Shown piece after piece: positions 21,459 to 33,700 of a stretch of 64,000 nucleotides of DNA (within the stretch, counting starts at the first letter, position 1; each line of letters begins with the position of its first letter). The notes below the pieces were generated by a model. It made no database searches, had not been told where the DNA came from, and saw only the letters and a list, made by a program, of their open reading frames with translations. Source of the DNA: Pogonophryne albipinna (taxonomy: Eukaryota; Chordata; Actinopteri; Perciformes; Artedidraconidae); contig CM053246.1 of the NCBI GenBank assembly GCA_028583405.1, forward strand, positions 25,206,412 to 25,270,411. Reading direction: 5' to 3'. Made by a program: the position numbers and the translations under genes.

Positions 21459-21516
21459 TGGATCTATGGACGTTAATGCGCAATGGACAACAGAGATAAA
21501 TATATCCCAGGAAAAT
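21459..21516 (+). other. Candidate short exon with start codon and strong splice donor
   Basis: A pyrimidine tract ending in TTTTTCTAAG (21449-21458) resembles a 3' splice site. At 21516/21517 there is a near-consensus donor, GTAAGTCA. Between them are two ATGs. From 21466 the frame gives 17 complete codons (MDVNAQWTTEINISQEN) and ends in phase 0. From 21483 it gives 11 codons plus one base. It could be an alternative first coding exon, with the sequence upstream acting as promoter, or a chance match. No protein family is recognised. Confidence 0.2.
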
Positions 21517-22320
21517 GTAAGTCACCATTTTTCCAAAGACAAGTGTTACTTATATTTTGTCTAGATGTGGCTTAAATCTCGCCAATGAGTAACATTGTAC
21601 ATTTTGGCGCAAAGTAAAGCATTTGGCCACCTTACCTCAGCAAAAATGACCTTAAACACATAAACACTAAAACCACTACTTAAAGAACCACGTTTCATTC
21701 CCTTTTTTAAAATTTACATTCAGGTAGCAAGAGGAGATGTAACCTATTGTTTAATGGACACTGAACAATTACGTTTTGCTTGAAATGTGTGTTTTTTATA
21801 TAAATAGGACATTAAGTAAATGTACATAATGCATTTTCAGAGTGTAACTCTATAGAACTTGATCTGTAATGTGCATTTAGACATAACAGGAAGCCAAGGA
21901 TGTGAATGAATGATGCTTTGATCTGTACTACAGCTCCATTGCTGCTGCACTTTATGGTGATGAAAATAAATATGCAACAAAAGTCCCATGTCCTGCAACT
22001 ACAGTCAATTACTTGGTAACTATGTTTTCTGGATTTTGTTACTGTGTTTCTTGTCATGCTTTGGAGGCAACATTAATAATATTATTTGTTGTGGCATTGC
22101 AAATTATGAGGATTGGGTTAGGCGTGAGTTAGAAAGTAGAATTGCCCGTAGTTCTGGAATAGTACGATATCCTTGTCTTCATTAACCATGTGTAGCCAGT
22201 AGATCTGAATAACTAACAAGCTGTCTGTGTTTGCCAGCTTGGCAGGATGTTTTCCGGTAAGCAGACAATTAGCTCTCACTGGATGAGGCAGATGTAAATC
22301 TCCTCAGGGAGAGAAGCTTA
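21517..22320. other. Intervening sequence, no gene recognised
   Basis: AT-rich, unique-looking sequence with no supported features. Confidence 0.45.
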
Positions 22321-22592
22321 CAGAGGGTTATTCACCACTGCAGCCACCACTCGCCCCCGAGGGTCATAACTCTGAAGGTCACGGTAGCATTTCACCCCCT
22401 CCCCCTTTTTCATTTTTTTTACCCATGTCAACTCCAGTGGGTATCGCCGGATGTTTCCCGCCATGCTGATGAGCGGATGCTGGAGGTGGTGGATGTCTAT
22501 GAGGATGATGCGTTTCGACAATGGAATAACAAAACCCTGTCTCGCCCGTTTACTACTAGCCTGCATCACAGTCAAAGGCATCATAAAGAATG
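22321..22592 (+). other. Stretch open on both strands; possible exon or old coding remnant
   Basis: Frame 1 of the plus strand is open through the whole block and closes with TGA at 22590-22592. Its last part reads WVSPDVSRHADERMLEVVDV then YEDDAFRQWNNKTLSRPF, and just before it is a strong 3' splice-site look-alike (T-rich tract ending CAACTCCAG at 22429-22437). On the minus strand an ATG-started 133-codon frame covers 22318-22719. Both cannot be real and possibly neither is. I recognise no family in either translation. A decayed exon, a terminal exon or chance are all possible. Confidence 0.2.
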
Positions 22593-22979
22593 AATGATTC
22601 ATACACTGTCTTGGATAGACATTTATGTTTAATTCAGAACTGTACTGTAAGAGGTCAGCCACGGTCTTCATGTGGCGGGACAGGGTCGTTGACGGGAGTG
22701 GATGGGTATTGCACACCAAGCAAAAGAGGAGGTGTGTAGGTAGTCACGCTAGAGTGGGGCAGAATTAAGACAGAGAGAGGAGAGCATTGACGGTGGCCTT
22801 GTTCGTTTCATCTGCAGGCCTTAATAAAACCCTCACAGGCCGGCATTGATCTCTCCCAGAATAATCCATTTAGACTGAGCGTGCCTGGCCATGTGGGGCC
22901 TCTTCAATTATTTATGGCAGAATGCTGTGCAAGCTTCCGTTGGGATGCAACAATGTGCCCTGGGAAACCTGTGAACTGC

Positions 22980-23430
22980 AGGAGGGCAAGGAAGACAGAA
23001 GGTGGAAAAGGAGAAATGGTAGATGGAAGTTGAGGGCTGTTTGGAGAGAGCTGTGTGGAAGGAGAGGGAGGAGAGGTGGAGGGCAGGTAAATTAAACTAA
23101 GGGTTGCAGAGGGGAGTGTTTAGGAGAAAGTAGTAGAGGTGACAGGGAGAAAGGAAGGAGCAGAATGAATAGATGGAAGTGAAATTGAGAAGGAAAGTTG
23201 CAGGAAATCAGAAAGGGAAGTAAACAGAGAGTTATGAGATTTAAGGAACATATGTATGAACCTAGAAGTAAGTAAGTAGGTGAAGAAGGAAAGGGAGGCA
23301 GGAAAGGAAATATTAGCTAGACGAGGTCAGGAAGCATCAGTGGAAGCAAGGTGGAATTATAGATGAGAGGAAGAGTAAGGGATGACTGGAAATGAGGCAG
23401 TAAAGGAGGAAGACTGTGGATAATGGGACC
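22980..23430 (+). repeat. Purine-rich (GA/GGA) low-complexity tract
   Basis: About 450 bp is strongly enriched in G and A on the plus strand, with irregular GGAAG, GGAGA and GAAG motifs. No fixed period is evident. Such asymmetric tracts can form triplex DNA; no function is claimed. Confidence 0.7.
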
Positions 23431-26400
23431 TTTTTCAACTATTGATCATGACTGGTTTCTGGCTGCTATCATTTGGTAAGTGTGTAGATGGAAACATGTC
23501 AGCTTGACTGAATGTTTAGTTGACCATTATTTGTGCTTCACCCACTTTTGCATTACAAAAAAATCCTATAACATCTACAAAGCAAGTCACTCTGCCGGTT
23601 TCAAAAGGCCATAAGAAATCAATATGATTTGGACAATATCATTTCATCCCCCCTGGCATATTTTGTTTTATAAACTGTATGTTCAGAGCTACATATCACT
23701 GTTTGCCTATATTCTGCCATTAGCAGCTCACACGCTGCTCTCTTAAATCCAGGCAGATTTTTCTTTCCTGATTCCCCCGGCATTCTCCATCAAGCTCTTC
23801 TCCTTTTGCTGCGATTCCTTGTACATTAGGCTTTCCGCACATCCCTCAGAATCCTGATTTCTAATCCAGCGGAAGACAACTGGAATTTAATCTTCCATTG
23901 GTTTGATTGAGTGATTATATCTGTCAAATTTTGAGTGGATATACTCTCATTTCACAAGGGTTATAACCCTTTTGACCTCTTTAAATCATTTGCTGAAACA
24001 ACAGGCGCTTTTAGTCAAATATCACAGTTTGTACATGTGCTTTTCTAACTCATGCAGTAATAGTGATTGTACAAATACCTCCATAATTCATTAAGTATAC
24101 TTTTGCATACTGTATCCAGTATTAGTTATTTTCCCTGTACAGTACATTTATTTGACCTATCCTTTAGAGACATTTCATTTGTTAATGTTATTTATTCATA
24201 ACAGCAGTATGAAGCAGTGGCAGAATGGCAAGCATGCAGTAACAACAAAGGGAAAAAAGTACTTACTTTGCCAAGGCTATTACATTGGATGTGTCAAACT
24301 GCCTAATCAGATGGGCTAAACGGTGTAGCGGCGGAGCTAATAGCTAACGATAGCATACCAGCAGGTCTCTGTTTAATTAGAAGAAGCCCATTTCCCACCA
24401 CTTGTCGTTGTCTGAAGCGGCCACCAAGGATTTATTGTTTGTCCACCAACATTGATTATAGGATTCTAGTAATTGTTTTGTCTTCGCTTGATTAACAAAC
24501 CTGTGTTTCACCAAAGGACCGCTCAATAGCAGCCTTTAATGGCAGCCAAACTCCAATCGCTAACAGGGTGCTCACTACAGTAGCGGTGCAGAATCATTCT
24601 CTCGTTTTTGTGGTGCAGAATTGTTTCACACCAACTAGACAGTTAATTATCCAAAGGTGCCAAAGCTTATCGAATGGTTCCCTAGATCAGTGTATGGGTG
24701 GCCCCTCTGCTCATGCATCCAGGTGCACTGTGCTTTGTGATTCCTGTCCAGCAGTGAGCAGGATGATTGATGATAGATGTGTGGCATTACTGGCATGTTA
24801 GGAATTTGCATAGCTGGCCTCTTGTTCTTTTTTTCTTTGGCGAATACTAGAGTGTATCACAGCTGTGGAGGAGTAGACCTAATGAGGAGGCGGAGGAGTA
24901 GGAGGAATGATGGAGAGTTTTTGGAGCAACGTCAGGTCATACTTTGGAGCTCGGGGGGTTTGGAGGAAGTGAGGGGATAGGGGGTGGGATGTAAGCGTAC
25001 TTGTGTATTACTCATATATCTCCTTTCATAAGCTGTGACTCAAGACAGAACGTAACCTTTTCATTAGGTGCCTTTCACAGATGTAGTGCTGAGAACCTAG
25101 CATTCCATCACCTCTCCCACGACACCATGTCTGAACTCTGACTCTTTATCCCAAGAGAAAATGCTTGGAAAAATCAATTTGTTCTCTTTAGCTGTCATTA
25201 CAAGCAAGGCTCTAGTTCCTGGAAGGGTGAGAACATTTAGTTTCTAATAATAATGTGTTTAGTTGTTCACCCAGAAAGATTCTGCATGACATTTCATTTA
25301 ACACAGGGCTATCTTCATTGTGCCGTGTTCTCAGAAGGATGTTGCCCACCTTCAGCTTACTTTACTTTTGTCCTCGTTGGTGATTCATTCCTGCTTTTGC
25401 TTTCAGCTTGAGAACGTCTTGCCAAGAAGTACAACACCTTGCCAAAGTATTCTCGTTATACACCTCACTCCATTTGTTTTCCCTTGTAGCTTTCTTCTTT
25501 GCCCTTACATGTTTTGATCATTTTATGGTCACAGATGTTTATTGTCAGGCCACTGCTTGCTTGTTTGTCGATGTAAGAAAATCAAGCTAATCCCTCTTCT
25601 CTTTGAAACTCCTCCAATAAGGACTGACTGGCTAAATACCATTCTAAAAGAAGCAATGACGCAGGATTAAACAGGGAGGGGGATTTTCTTTTCAGCTGCC
25701 ATTGTAACAACTACCTTAGGGCGAAAGTCTTCTACCTGACTTTTACCTTTTCGCTGTCCATCAGTTTGCGCCGACAGCTACAGGATGCTGAGGGAAGAGC
25801 GAGGTCTACTTAAAGGTAATTTATTTCTGCTGTCGCTTTGTTGGGTGAAGAGGAAGTGACACACGTGAGCTGGTTGTTTATGAGGGCTGGCTAAGTGCTG
25901 GCAGGGCTGCTTTCCTCTGAGGGAGTTGGCTCTCTGTTTAATTCATGTCCTTGGGAGGTGCATTGCTTCGTGGCATACTGTGTGGCAGGCGAGCTAATGA
26001 GAGGTGAACCTATCTGCTTCTTATTCTCCATCTGCTCCCTGCTTTCTCCTACTTTTTGCCCCTGTCCCGCTCACTTTACTTTCCTTCAACACTCTTCTGA
26101 CCTGTTTTACCTCCCACGCTTTCTTTTCTTTCCCCATCCATCCCTTTCCTTTTCTTTACAACAGTCCTGGAGTCAGAAAAGCAGGAAGTGTACACAGCAT
26201 CTACCTTCAATCACCCTTAGCTTGCCCTGCTTGTCTGGAATGGAAACACCGAATCGGAGAAACCTCCTGTCCATCACCTCACGCCAAAGAAATCAGTCAG
26301 ACCTTTGACAAACCCCAAATAGGACTGCCGATTTTTCAAAACTACCCCGCTCATCAGTTTGATTCATCTTCCCAGCGATGGGAGGCATGTTTTCTTCCCA

Positions 26401-28416
26401 TGTCATCTTTTTTTCCCCTCCTTCGTTTACGGTCAGTGAGTTAGCGGAAAAGGCTAGGTCACTCCTTTCAGTCTTCAGGGTTTGGAAAGGAAAGCAGTTC
26501 AGTGCATCACCAGTGGCCAGGCTGTGAGCTCCAAAACACTCAGTAAGACGGACAGCAGGAGGACAGGGTGGGCAGACGCCGAACATCCACATCCTCTGCC
26601 CTTTCATCGTCCTCCTGTGTACCTTTGTAAAGTGCTGTTTTAATTGACACAAAGAAAAAAGCTTTCTGATTTCATGTCAATTAAGTTCATTCTATCCCTC
26701 TTGTTCCTTGTCCGTCATCCCCCTTCTCTGTGTCTTTGACTTTTAATCTCTCCACTATGCTCTCTGGGCTTGTTTCTCTCTGCCTCTTTCTTTCTCTTCC
26801 CTGAAACTATCTCTCTGCCTCTCCTTCAGATCAAAAACCATCCCGTTCCCCGCTGATTGTTGTGTTGTTTCTCCTTTCCTCTTCTCTCCATGTCTAGTTA
26901 TTTACATCTTCCTCTTGTCTCCCCTGCGCTGCTCTCAGACTTTAAAAGTTTTATACGTTTGCTAAATTATGAAAGGAAGATCTCAACTGAACAATAGAGT
27001 CTCGGTTTGGAAAACAAAAGTCTTAAAGTTTATCTAAAGACTTGCACATTTCTCAAGAAAAAATGCATGTTGAATAACTTACATTTTGTACAAAAACTAT
27101 TAAATGTGTGATTAATTTCATTAGTTGAATATTAAAGTAGGTATCAAATAATTGTACATTTTTAGTGACCTTATTTACTGTCGATAAAACAAGGCACTGA
27201 TGATGGTGATAATGTTTGGTAACAGAATATTTCATAAGGTGCATAATAAGTACAATTTACTCATTTAAAAATGCAGAAACACATGTAATGATTCCATTAA
27301 TTGCATCTCATAATTTATTGATAGTATTTGTTTCTACAGCAAACCTTACATCTTTAAATTATTTGCGCATTATGTTTAACATCACTAATAATAATCACTT
27401 ACAAATATTGTGTTATGGTTTAGAAATGACTTACAACAATATTAATGAAAGCTCAACACCATATTTTCAATTATGCACAAGTCTATATACATCATCTTTA
27501 ATTATTAATTACACAATGTTTAATAGATAACTAACAATGGATCCCACCACATTACACCGCCTTTCTGAAAGCCTACAAACCAGTAGAAGCAACTGTACCT
27601 GCCCAGCTTTAGCTCCTAACATCCATCTGACATCACAGAGTTGTACTTGGCTCTGGAAATATCTCCTCTCCTCTGCCGCACATGAAGAGTTTTATTTGAC
27701 AGAAACTTCTGAATGTGCCTCCCATGTTCAGGCCCTTCGGCTGGAAATGAAAGTAATACATATTCACATGATTTGTTAGGATATCTACCTGAAACATACC
27801 TCTCTGCCTCCATACGGTGGGATTTGTATCCCTTTCAGGTTGGTGATGAGCTGGTGAATCTCACCCATGACTGCAGGCATATTTCACCCTGCGATACAAG
27901 GCAGGACTGACAGAAGACAGATACATGGCATATGTATGTTTTTTTTCATGTGCCACAAACCAAATGTCCTTGAGGTTAATTGGTTCAGACATATTCACTG
28001 TATGCCTGTCACCAACAAATCTTTACAAATGAGTAATTTAATATATAGGTCCCACTGGGGATAATCGCAAAAATGTTGTTTTCAGTTCTGAAACCTTTTT
28101 TAGTACCGCCAATGGTAATATGCAGCAGCAGTATATATACTGTATATATGAACTGGCCAAAAATCTACTGTACAGTATATGAGTTGAATACATTTTTCCT
28201 TGAAAAAGTTAAAAATATTACAATCACATTTCATAGCTTAACTTCGCATATTTACAATACAGTTCTTTCCACGTGTATATATACCTTACTTTATGTCACA
28301 TTCAGAAAATAGCTCTTAAGTGCAGGCCGTCATCAAGGGATAAAGGTCAAAGGACAGTCCCACTTAAAATGGATAGTCACCCGTTGTGTATTTTTAATGT
28401 CTCTCTCTTTTCTTTA
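23431..28416. other. Intervening sequence, no gene recognised
   Basis: Mostly AT-rich with pyrimidine-rich patches (about 26030-26170 and 26690-26930). The open frames at 25895-26444 arise from the pyrimidine-rich composition and have no domain signature. No supported exon, RNA gene or transposon end. Confidence 0.45.
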
Positions 28417-28449
28417 CCCTCCCTCCCTCCCTCCCTCCCTCCCTCCCTC
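28417..28449 (+). repeat. (CCCT)n microsatellite
   Basis: About eight CCCT units lie in a pyrimidine-rich stretch. Confidence 0.9.
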
Positions 28450-30541
28450 TCCTCCCCTCCCGCTAAGCAGTCTGTTCTGTCACACTGAGCTGTGGCTTTA
28501 ACCTCTGATGCAGTTTTTCACTGATGCCCTTTGTTTTCTATTGTTCTTAAAAGCAATTATGACCATCAGACAGTCCCATTAAATATTTAGCTGCTGCATT
28601 CGCTCGCTTCACAGGAACACACACCACAGATGTTCAAAGTGTCTTTCTCTGCAGCGAGGATGTGCACAGAAATTTTGAGGGGCAGTTGCTCAATTACATA
28701 AAAGCCGGCATTTGACACTGGGCTCGGTGTGAGTATTTGAAGGGCAATGATTATGCATGTGTGTTCCTTTGTCCTTTAGATACTGACACACAGATCTCTG
28801 TGTTTTTATGCGACCATGTGCATGGCGTTTTAGCTCTTTGTGTGGTCTGTGTGGCTATAATTATTTCTGATGTGTGTGTGTATTATTCAGTAGCTGCTTC
28901 TTAGTTTACTTTCCAATATTAGAACATGAATTTACACGTCAATCTTCCATTTCCACTGCAGGGAAAATAGGAATATGCAGTTGCTTGAGCACAATAAATA
29001 ATCTCCTGTGCTATTGACTCATCTACAGACACTTTGGGACAATAGCTTCACAAAGTATATCTCCTTTCACTGCTACATTTCAGAGTGAAGTGGAAATCTA
29101 AGAGATTGCATTTTATGCAGCGCTCTATTATTATTCCAAAATCAATTGTTGCTTATTTGCCGTTTCTCTTCCTGCTATGTTTTTAACAGTTAAGGTTAAG
29201 CACAATTTTACGGCACCTACTGTACATGAGATTTAATTCATTTTTGATTAACATTATTTCAAGTTAGTGTTTTTAACTTATGTTCAGCGTTGAAGTGTTA
29301 CATTATTTTATCAAGGGATCCGGTAAAATAGAGAGTACAGGTTGAAAAGATGTGGGATTCATTGTGGATCTCATCCTGTCCTTGCAGCAGAGCAGAGCTT
29401 TGTTGTCTCAGCTGTTGAATTTTTGAACAGCGTTAGCGGCCAAGGGTCCGGTGTCTTGCTCAAGGATGTTTTGACTATTCTAATAATGAAACATAATGGG
29501 CCAGTTGTGAGACGTCCACCCTGCCAGTTCATACTGTTATTTAATATGAACTACTTCTACGCTCAATCCAAACATACGAATCTGGTCATGATTATGAAGG
29601 CCTCTACGGGTCGTTGTCACTTGAATATAGACAAATGTGGTTTTGAGACATTGGCTGTTCTGTAATCTGACGATCTGAATTATGAAATGCTTTGTCTGGC
29701 TTTTCATTTTTTTGCCCTTTGAAACTGGTGACCTGTCTAGGATGTACCTTGCGTTTGGCCCATTGTGCGATAGGCTCCAGCAGTTCATAAAACAGATAGA
29801 TGGAAGAAATTGTAGTTTTACTGGAAATGTGTTCACCATTTCTGGTTAGTTCCTCACGAGGTTTAACATATCCATGTTCAAGTCATTGGTTGTAATAGTT
29901 TCAATGGATCATTGACTTTACTGTTTAGACGATATGCATCTCATCTCAAAGAGGCTTCATGAAAAGATGAAGTCATAACTGAACTCAGAATATGTGAATG
30001 TCCCCCCTCTTAGTGGTTGGTGTGGTAGAGACAGATGAGGGCTTGTCTATCCTCTCTGGTTTGGAGTTCCCTTGTATTGCTTGTGTCACTTCCTGCATGA
30101 TAAGATTTCTTACAAGAAGATACTCCGTGAACACGGTTTTCTGCCTGTGGCTGAATGCACAGGAGCATGATCTTTGACGGTTTTGGCATAAATACTCAAC
30201 TGCCCCAACTAAAGCCGGATAAATGATAACAACTAATATCTAGTGTATCTTTAAGTCTCAGTAGAGGATTAAATCACAGGCTGACATTTGTTGCAAGGAA
30301 GAGACTAATTTCAAAGACAGTGAAGAACATATTCATACTTATGAGCAAGTGAGCTATGCTAATTGATGAAAGTCCTTGGTTTTAATGGCTGTGGGCAGAG
30401 AAGAAAGTGACAGGCTATGATATGTGCTTGTACGGGCCAGCCAGCTAACCCTCTCTTGCTTCCCCACTCTCTGAGTCTGTGCCTAATGGCTGATAATGAA
30501 GAGGGCATCTTTGCAGAGATGACATGTGCATGTCGCCCACT

Positions 30542-30543
<2 letters not shown>
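28450..30543. other. Intervening sequence with one old dispersed repeat
   Basis: Apart from the diverged repeat at 29726-29808, no gene or element is recognised. Confidence 0.45.
29726..29808 (+). mobile_element. Diverged dispersed-repeat remnant (LINE/SINE tail type)
   Basis: GGTGACCTGTCTAGGATGTA and GCGATAGGCTCCAGCAGTTC, ending in ACAGATAGATGGAAG, match the layout of a repeat very common in fish genomes (GGCGACCTGTCCAGGGTGTA ... GGATAGGCTCCAGC ... ATGGATGG). The copy is short and diverged. Which LINE or SINE family it derives from is uncertain. Confidence 0.6.
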
Positions 30544-30639
<96 letters not shown>

Positions 30640-30651
30640 ACACACGTACAC

Positions 30652-30740
<89 letters not shown>

Positions 30741-30748
30741 CATACACA
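30544..30748 (+). repeat. (CA)n microsatellite, about 205 bp
   Basis: A long CA tract with a cluster of CATA and CGTA interruptions near 30633-30666 and more near the end. The overlapping long Thr-His and Cys-Val open frames are artefacts. Confidence 0.97.
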
Positions 30749-33700
30749 CTCTTAAACGTGAACTCACTTACACAGGCACGCACACAGAGGCTGGGCTCGC
30801 TGCCCTTCAGAATACCAGGCCTGACATTAATCTTTAAATGACTGTTGCTTCTTCCCCAAGACTTTCAATCCATTAGTGGCCACATCTTGGATGGAGAGAG
30901 ATTGCCATAAAGGAGAAGGCAGGGAGGATGCAGGCAGCGTCTGGGTGTATGTGTATGTATGTGTGTGTGCTGCGGGTGGGATGGGACAGCGGAGAGAGCG
31001 CAACAGAAAGGATGATGTCAATGATAATGGAGGATGAGGACAGAGAGAGAGAATAAAAGAGAGACAGCGACACAGAGGTATCAGTGAGAGAGAGAGAGAG
31101 GATTGAGCTGCTAGGATCAATGTAAACACTTCTACCACAGTTGGTTTGGTTAGAAGATAGAATGGTGAATGTGAATAACTTTAAAGAATGACCAAGTTAC
31201 TCTTTGTCCTTTTCTTTTTTATGTTCTCAATTTCTTTAGGTCCAGTACTTTTATGTCTCTTGAGGGAGGAATGGGATGGAAAGTAGATGAGGAGTTAATA
31301 GGGTATTTACTTTTTTATGGTGAATGTTTGAATAAAGTTGTTTTATTCCCACGTTACTTTTTTTCTATCTCCACTAATCCAAATCCATCTCTTATTTTCT
31401 TCCTTAATGCTCTTCCTATTCTTTCCCTCGCTGTCCTCCTGTGTCTCTCCTACTGTACCTTCCTCCCTGATCTGATCAGTTCTCCCTCCTAAACCCTGTT
31501 CTCTTCCCCATCCCACATCTTCGTCTCACCTCGTCTCCCTTCCTCTGCTCCCCAACAGTGAGCTATAGTGACTCTGACATCATTACCCTTGTTGTGACAG
31601 GTTTCATTTGTACCCTGTGGACCTATACATCAGCCTGAGTGATAGTCCAGGGCCCGGGGCCAGCGGAGCCCCTCCCACAACGGGACAGAGTAACAGACAG
31701 AACGGTCCTTAAAACCACTCCAGCTCGGGTACCACTGGATATTTTTGTATTACCCGTTCAGATATGTCAAACTCAATGCCTGTTCAAACCACTCCCCAAC
31801 CTTCAGTTTGCTGGAAGTAACAATTTTAGACAGTTTCCTCTAGATAAATATTAACTAGAGCAAATCCAAAGGAGAATATGTCAAAGTAGAACTTTCATTA
31901 TTTGATTGACAGATGATCTCTGGAAAGTGGTTTGCATAAAACAAAAGAAGTACTTAGCACCAAGTATGGAAACAAAAAGGAAGTCATTACATTTGACATT
32001 TAGTCTTAAAATAACATTATTCTTTATGCAAAAGTAAATGTCTTATGCACAGGTTTTGTAAATGTGATCAATAGTTTGTTTTTATTAAATTACTCACAAA
32101 ATGGAATCTTGTTTTAACAGGCTTTTAATCATGAGAGCCTTATAATGCGGTCTTAATGATTTGTATTGATTCTGATGGAGTTTCAAGGTTATCTTAACAA
32201 TATCTCTAAACCAAACCAGCAAATATAATCAACAATTCAGTCCTACAAATCAAGTCAAAACATCACGCATATGGGTGACTCTTCTGCATAAATGTCAGGA
32301 ATAAACATTGCATGAAAAGCAGAATTAAAACAATATATCACAGTTAGACAAAAATAATTAGTTGTAAGTAGAATGGGTTTCATTTATTTAATTTAGATTC
32401 TGTTACACAGATGATGCGATGTTCCGCATCATTAAAGCATGAATGAAAAATAACAAATAATCTCCTCCACACTGTAGACTTATAACATTGGTTGATACAT
32501 TTAATTAACTCTAATTCAACAGTTTCCTTTGTGAGGCATTTTCCATGACATCATTCAAACATAGCGTGTCCCATTAAACATTTTTCTCATATTGTCCGTT
32601 GTCTTTTTGTTTTCATTGTTGATTTCAGATTAAAAAATGTGCAGAAATAAGTAATTACAATAACGTAAGACAGGTCCAATACAATTTTAGTGATCATCCC
32701 TTCTGTGATAAATCAATTCTGGTGAATTTATGTCTAAAATGAAAGCCTTTAATCCACGCTATGTCTTTCTGTGTTCCATAAATTGTTCCTGCTAGTTAGC
32801 ACTACCAGAGCTTTAGAGATCTTCCAGTCAGCGCTCACCAGTATAAATCTCTGCAGCCCCGTAAATCCAGCCAATACATCAGCAATACCTTCAGACTGCT
32901 CACAGCCTCATTGATCTGTGGTCATATTAATGTGTGGCTTATGAGCTCGCCAGCATCCTTTGTGGCCAGACAAAACTGAATCCACTTGAGTGTGGAGCTT
33001 TTAATGGCCAAACTACCCTGTTCTTGCACAATGGAACAGACCCCCATTGTATTCATGCAGTTGTACAGAATAGAAAAGCTTGAAAAAGGACCATTAAGCA
33101 ATAATCACAGGCGCCTGGACATTCACAAATGTAAAATGGAAGTAGAGGAATTGTGGGAGAGCGGAGAAAAGTGGTGTAAATGATCTGAAATCCTGCATCA
33201 CAATATTGATTGATATTACAAGATCTGATTTTCTGGTTTTCTCTTATTTCTTTTGTTGATCCCTTATAAATAACCTTGAGATGAGTTGTGTTTTTGTCTG
33301 TGTAAAATTGTAAATCATGTTTTTCTAAAATCTTCTTTCACTTTATCAATTAACTTCCAACAACCATTTGTTGAAAAAAAAGTCCTTTACTTGTTCATGT
33401 TCCTACCCAGTAAGTGAGAACACCTGCTGATGAGTTACTTATGGTTAGCTGTGGTGATGGAAGTTATTGTGAGTCAAGTGTTTTCAGATGGCAGTGTGTG
33501 CTCATCGTGCTGTGAGGCTTTCTGTTGGCTCAGCAGGGGCGTTTATTAATAAAATATGTCTGTCTCTTTCTTTAGTCAATATTCCTCCATTCACCCCTGA
33601 GGTTAGACAAGAAAAGGAGTTGAGCTTGGGCAATTTTCATCTACTATCCTCTGGTATGTGTGTGTCCATGTGCTTACTTCTGCTCATGTGCAAACAACTG

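Noticed and set aside
25895..26444. Overlapping Ser/Leu/Phe/Pro-rich open frames as secreted proteins
   Set aside because: They come from a pyrimidine-rich tract; the same applies to 54599-54939.
29380..29475. Fish SINE/LINE fragment (GGTGTCTTGCTCAAGGATG)
   Set aside because: Only about 20 bases resemble known repeat sequence; the extent and family cannot be supported.
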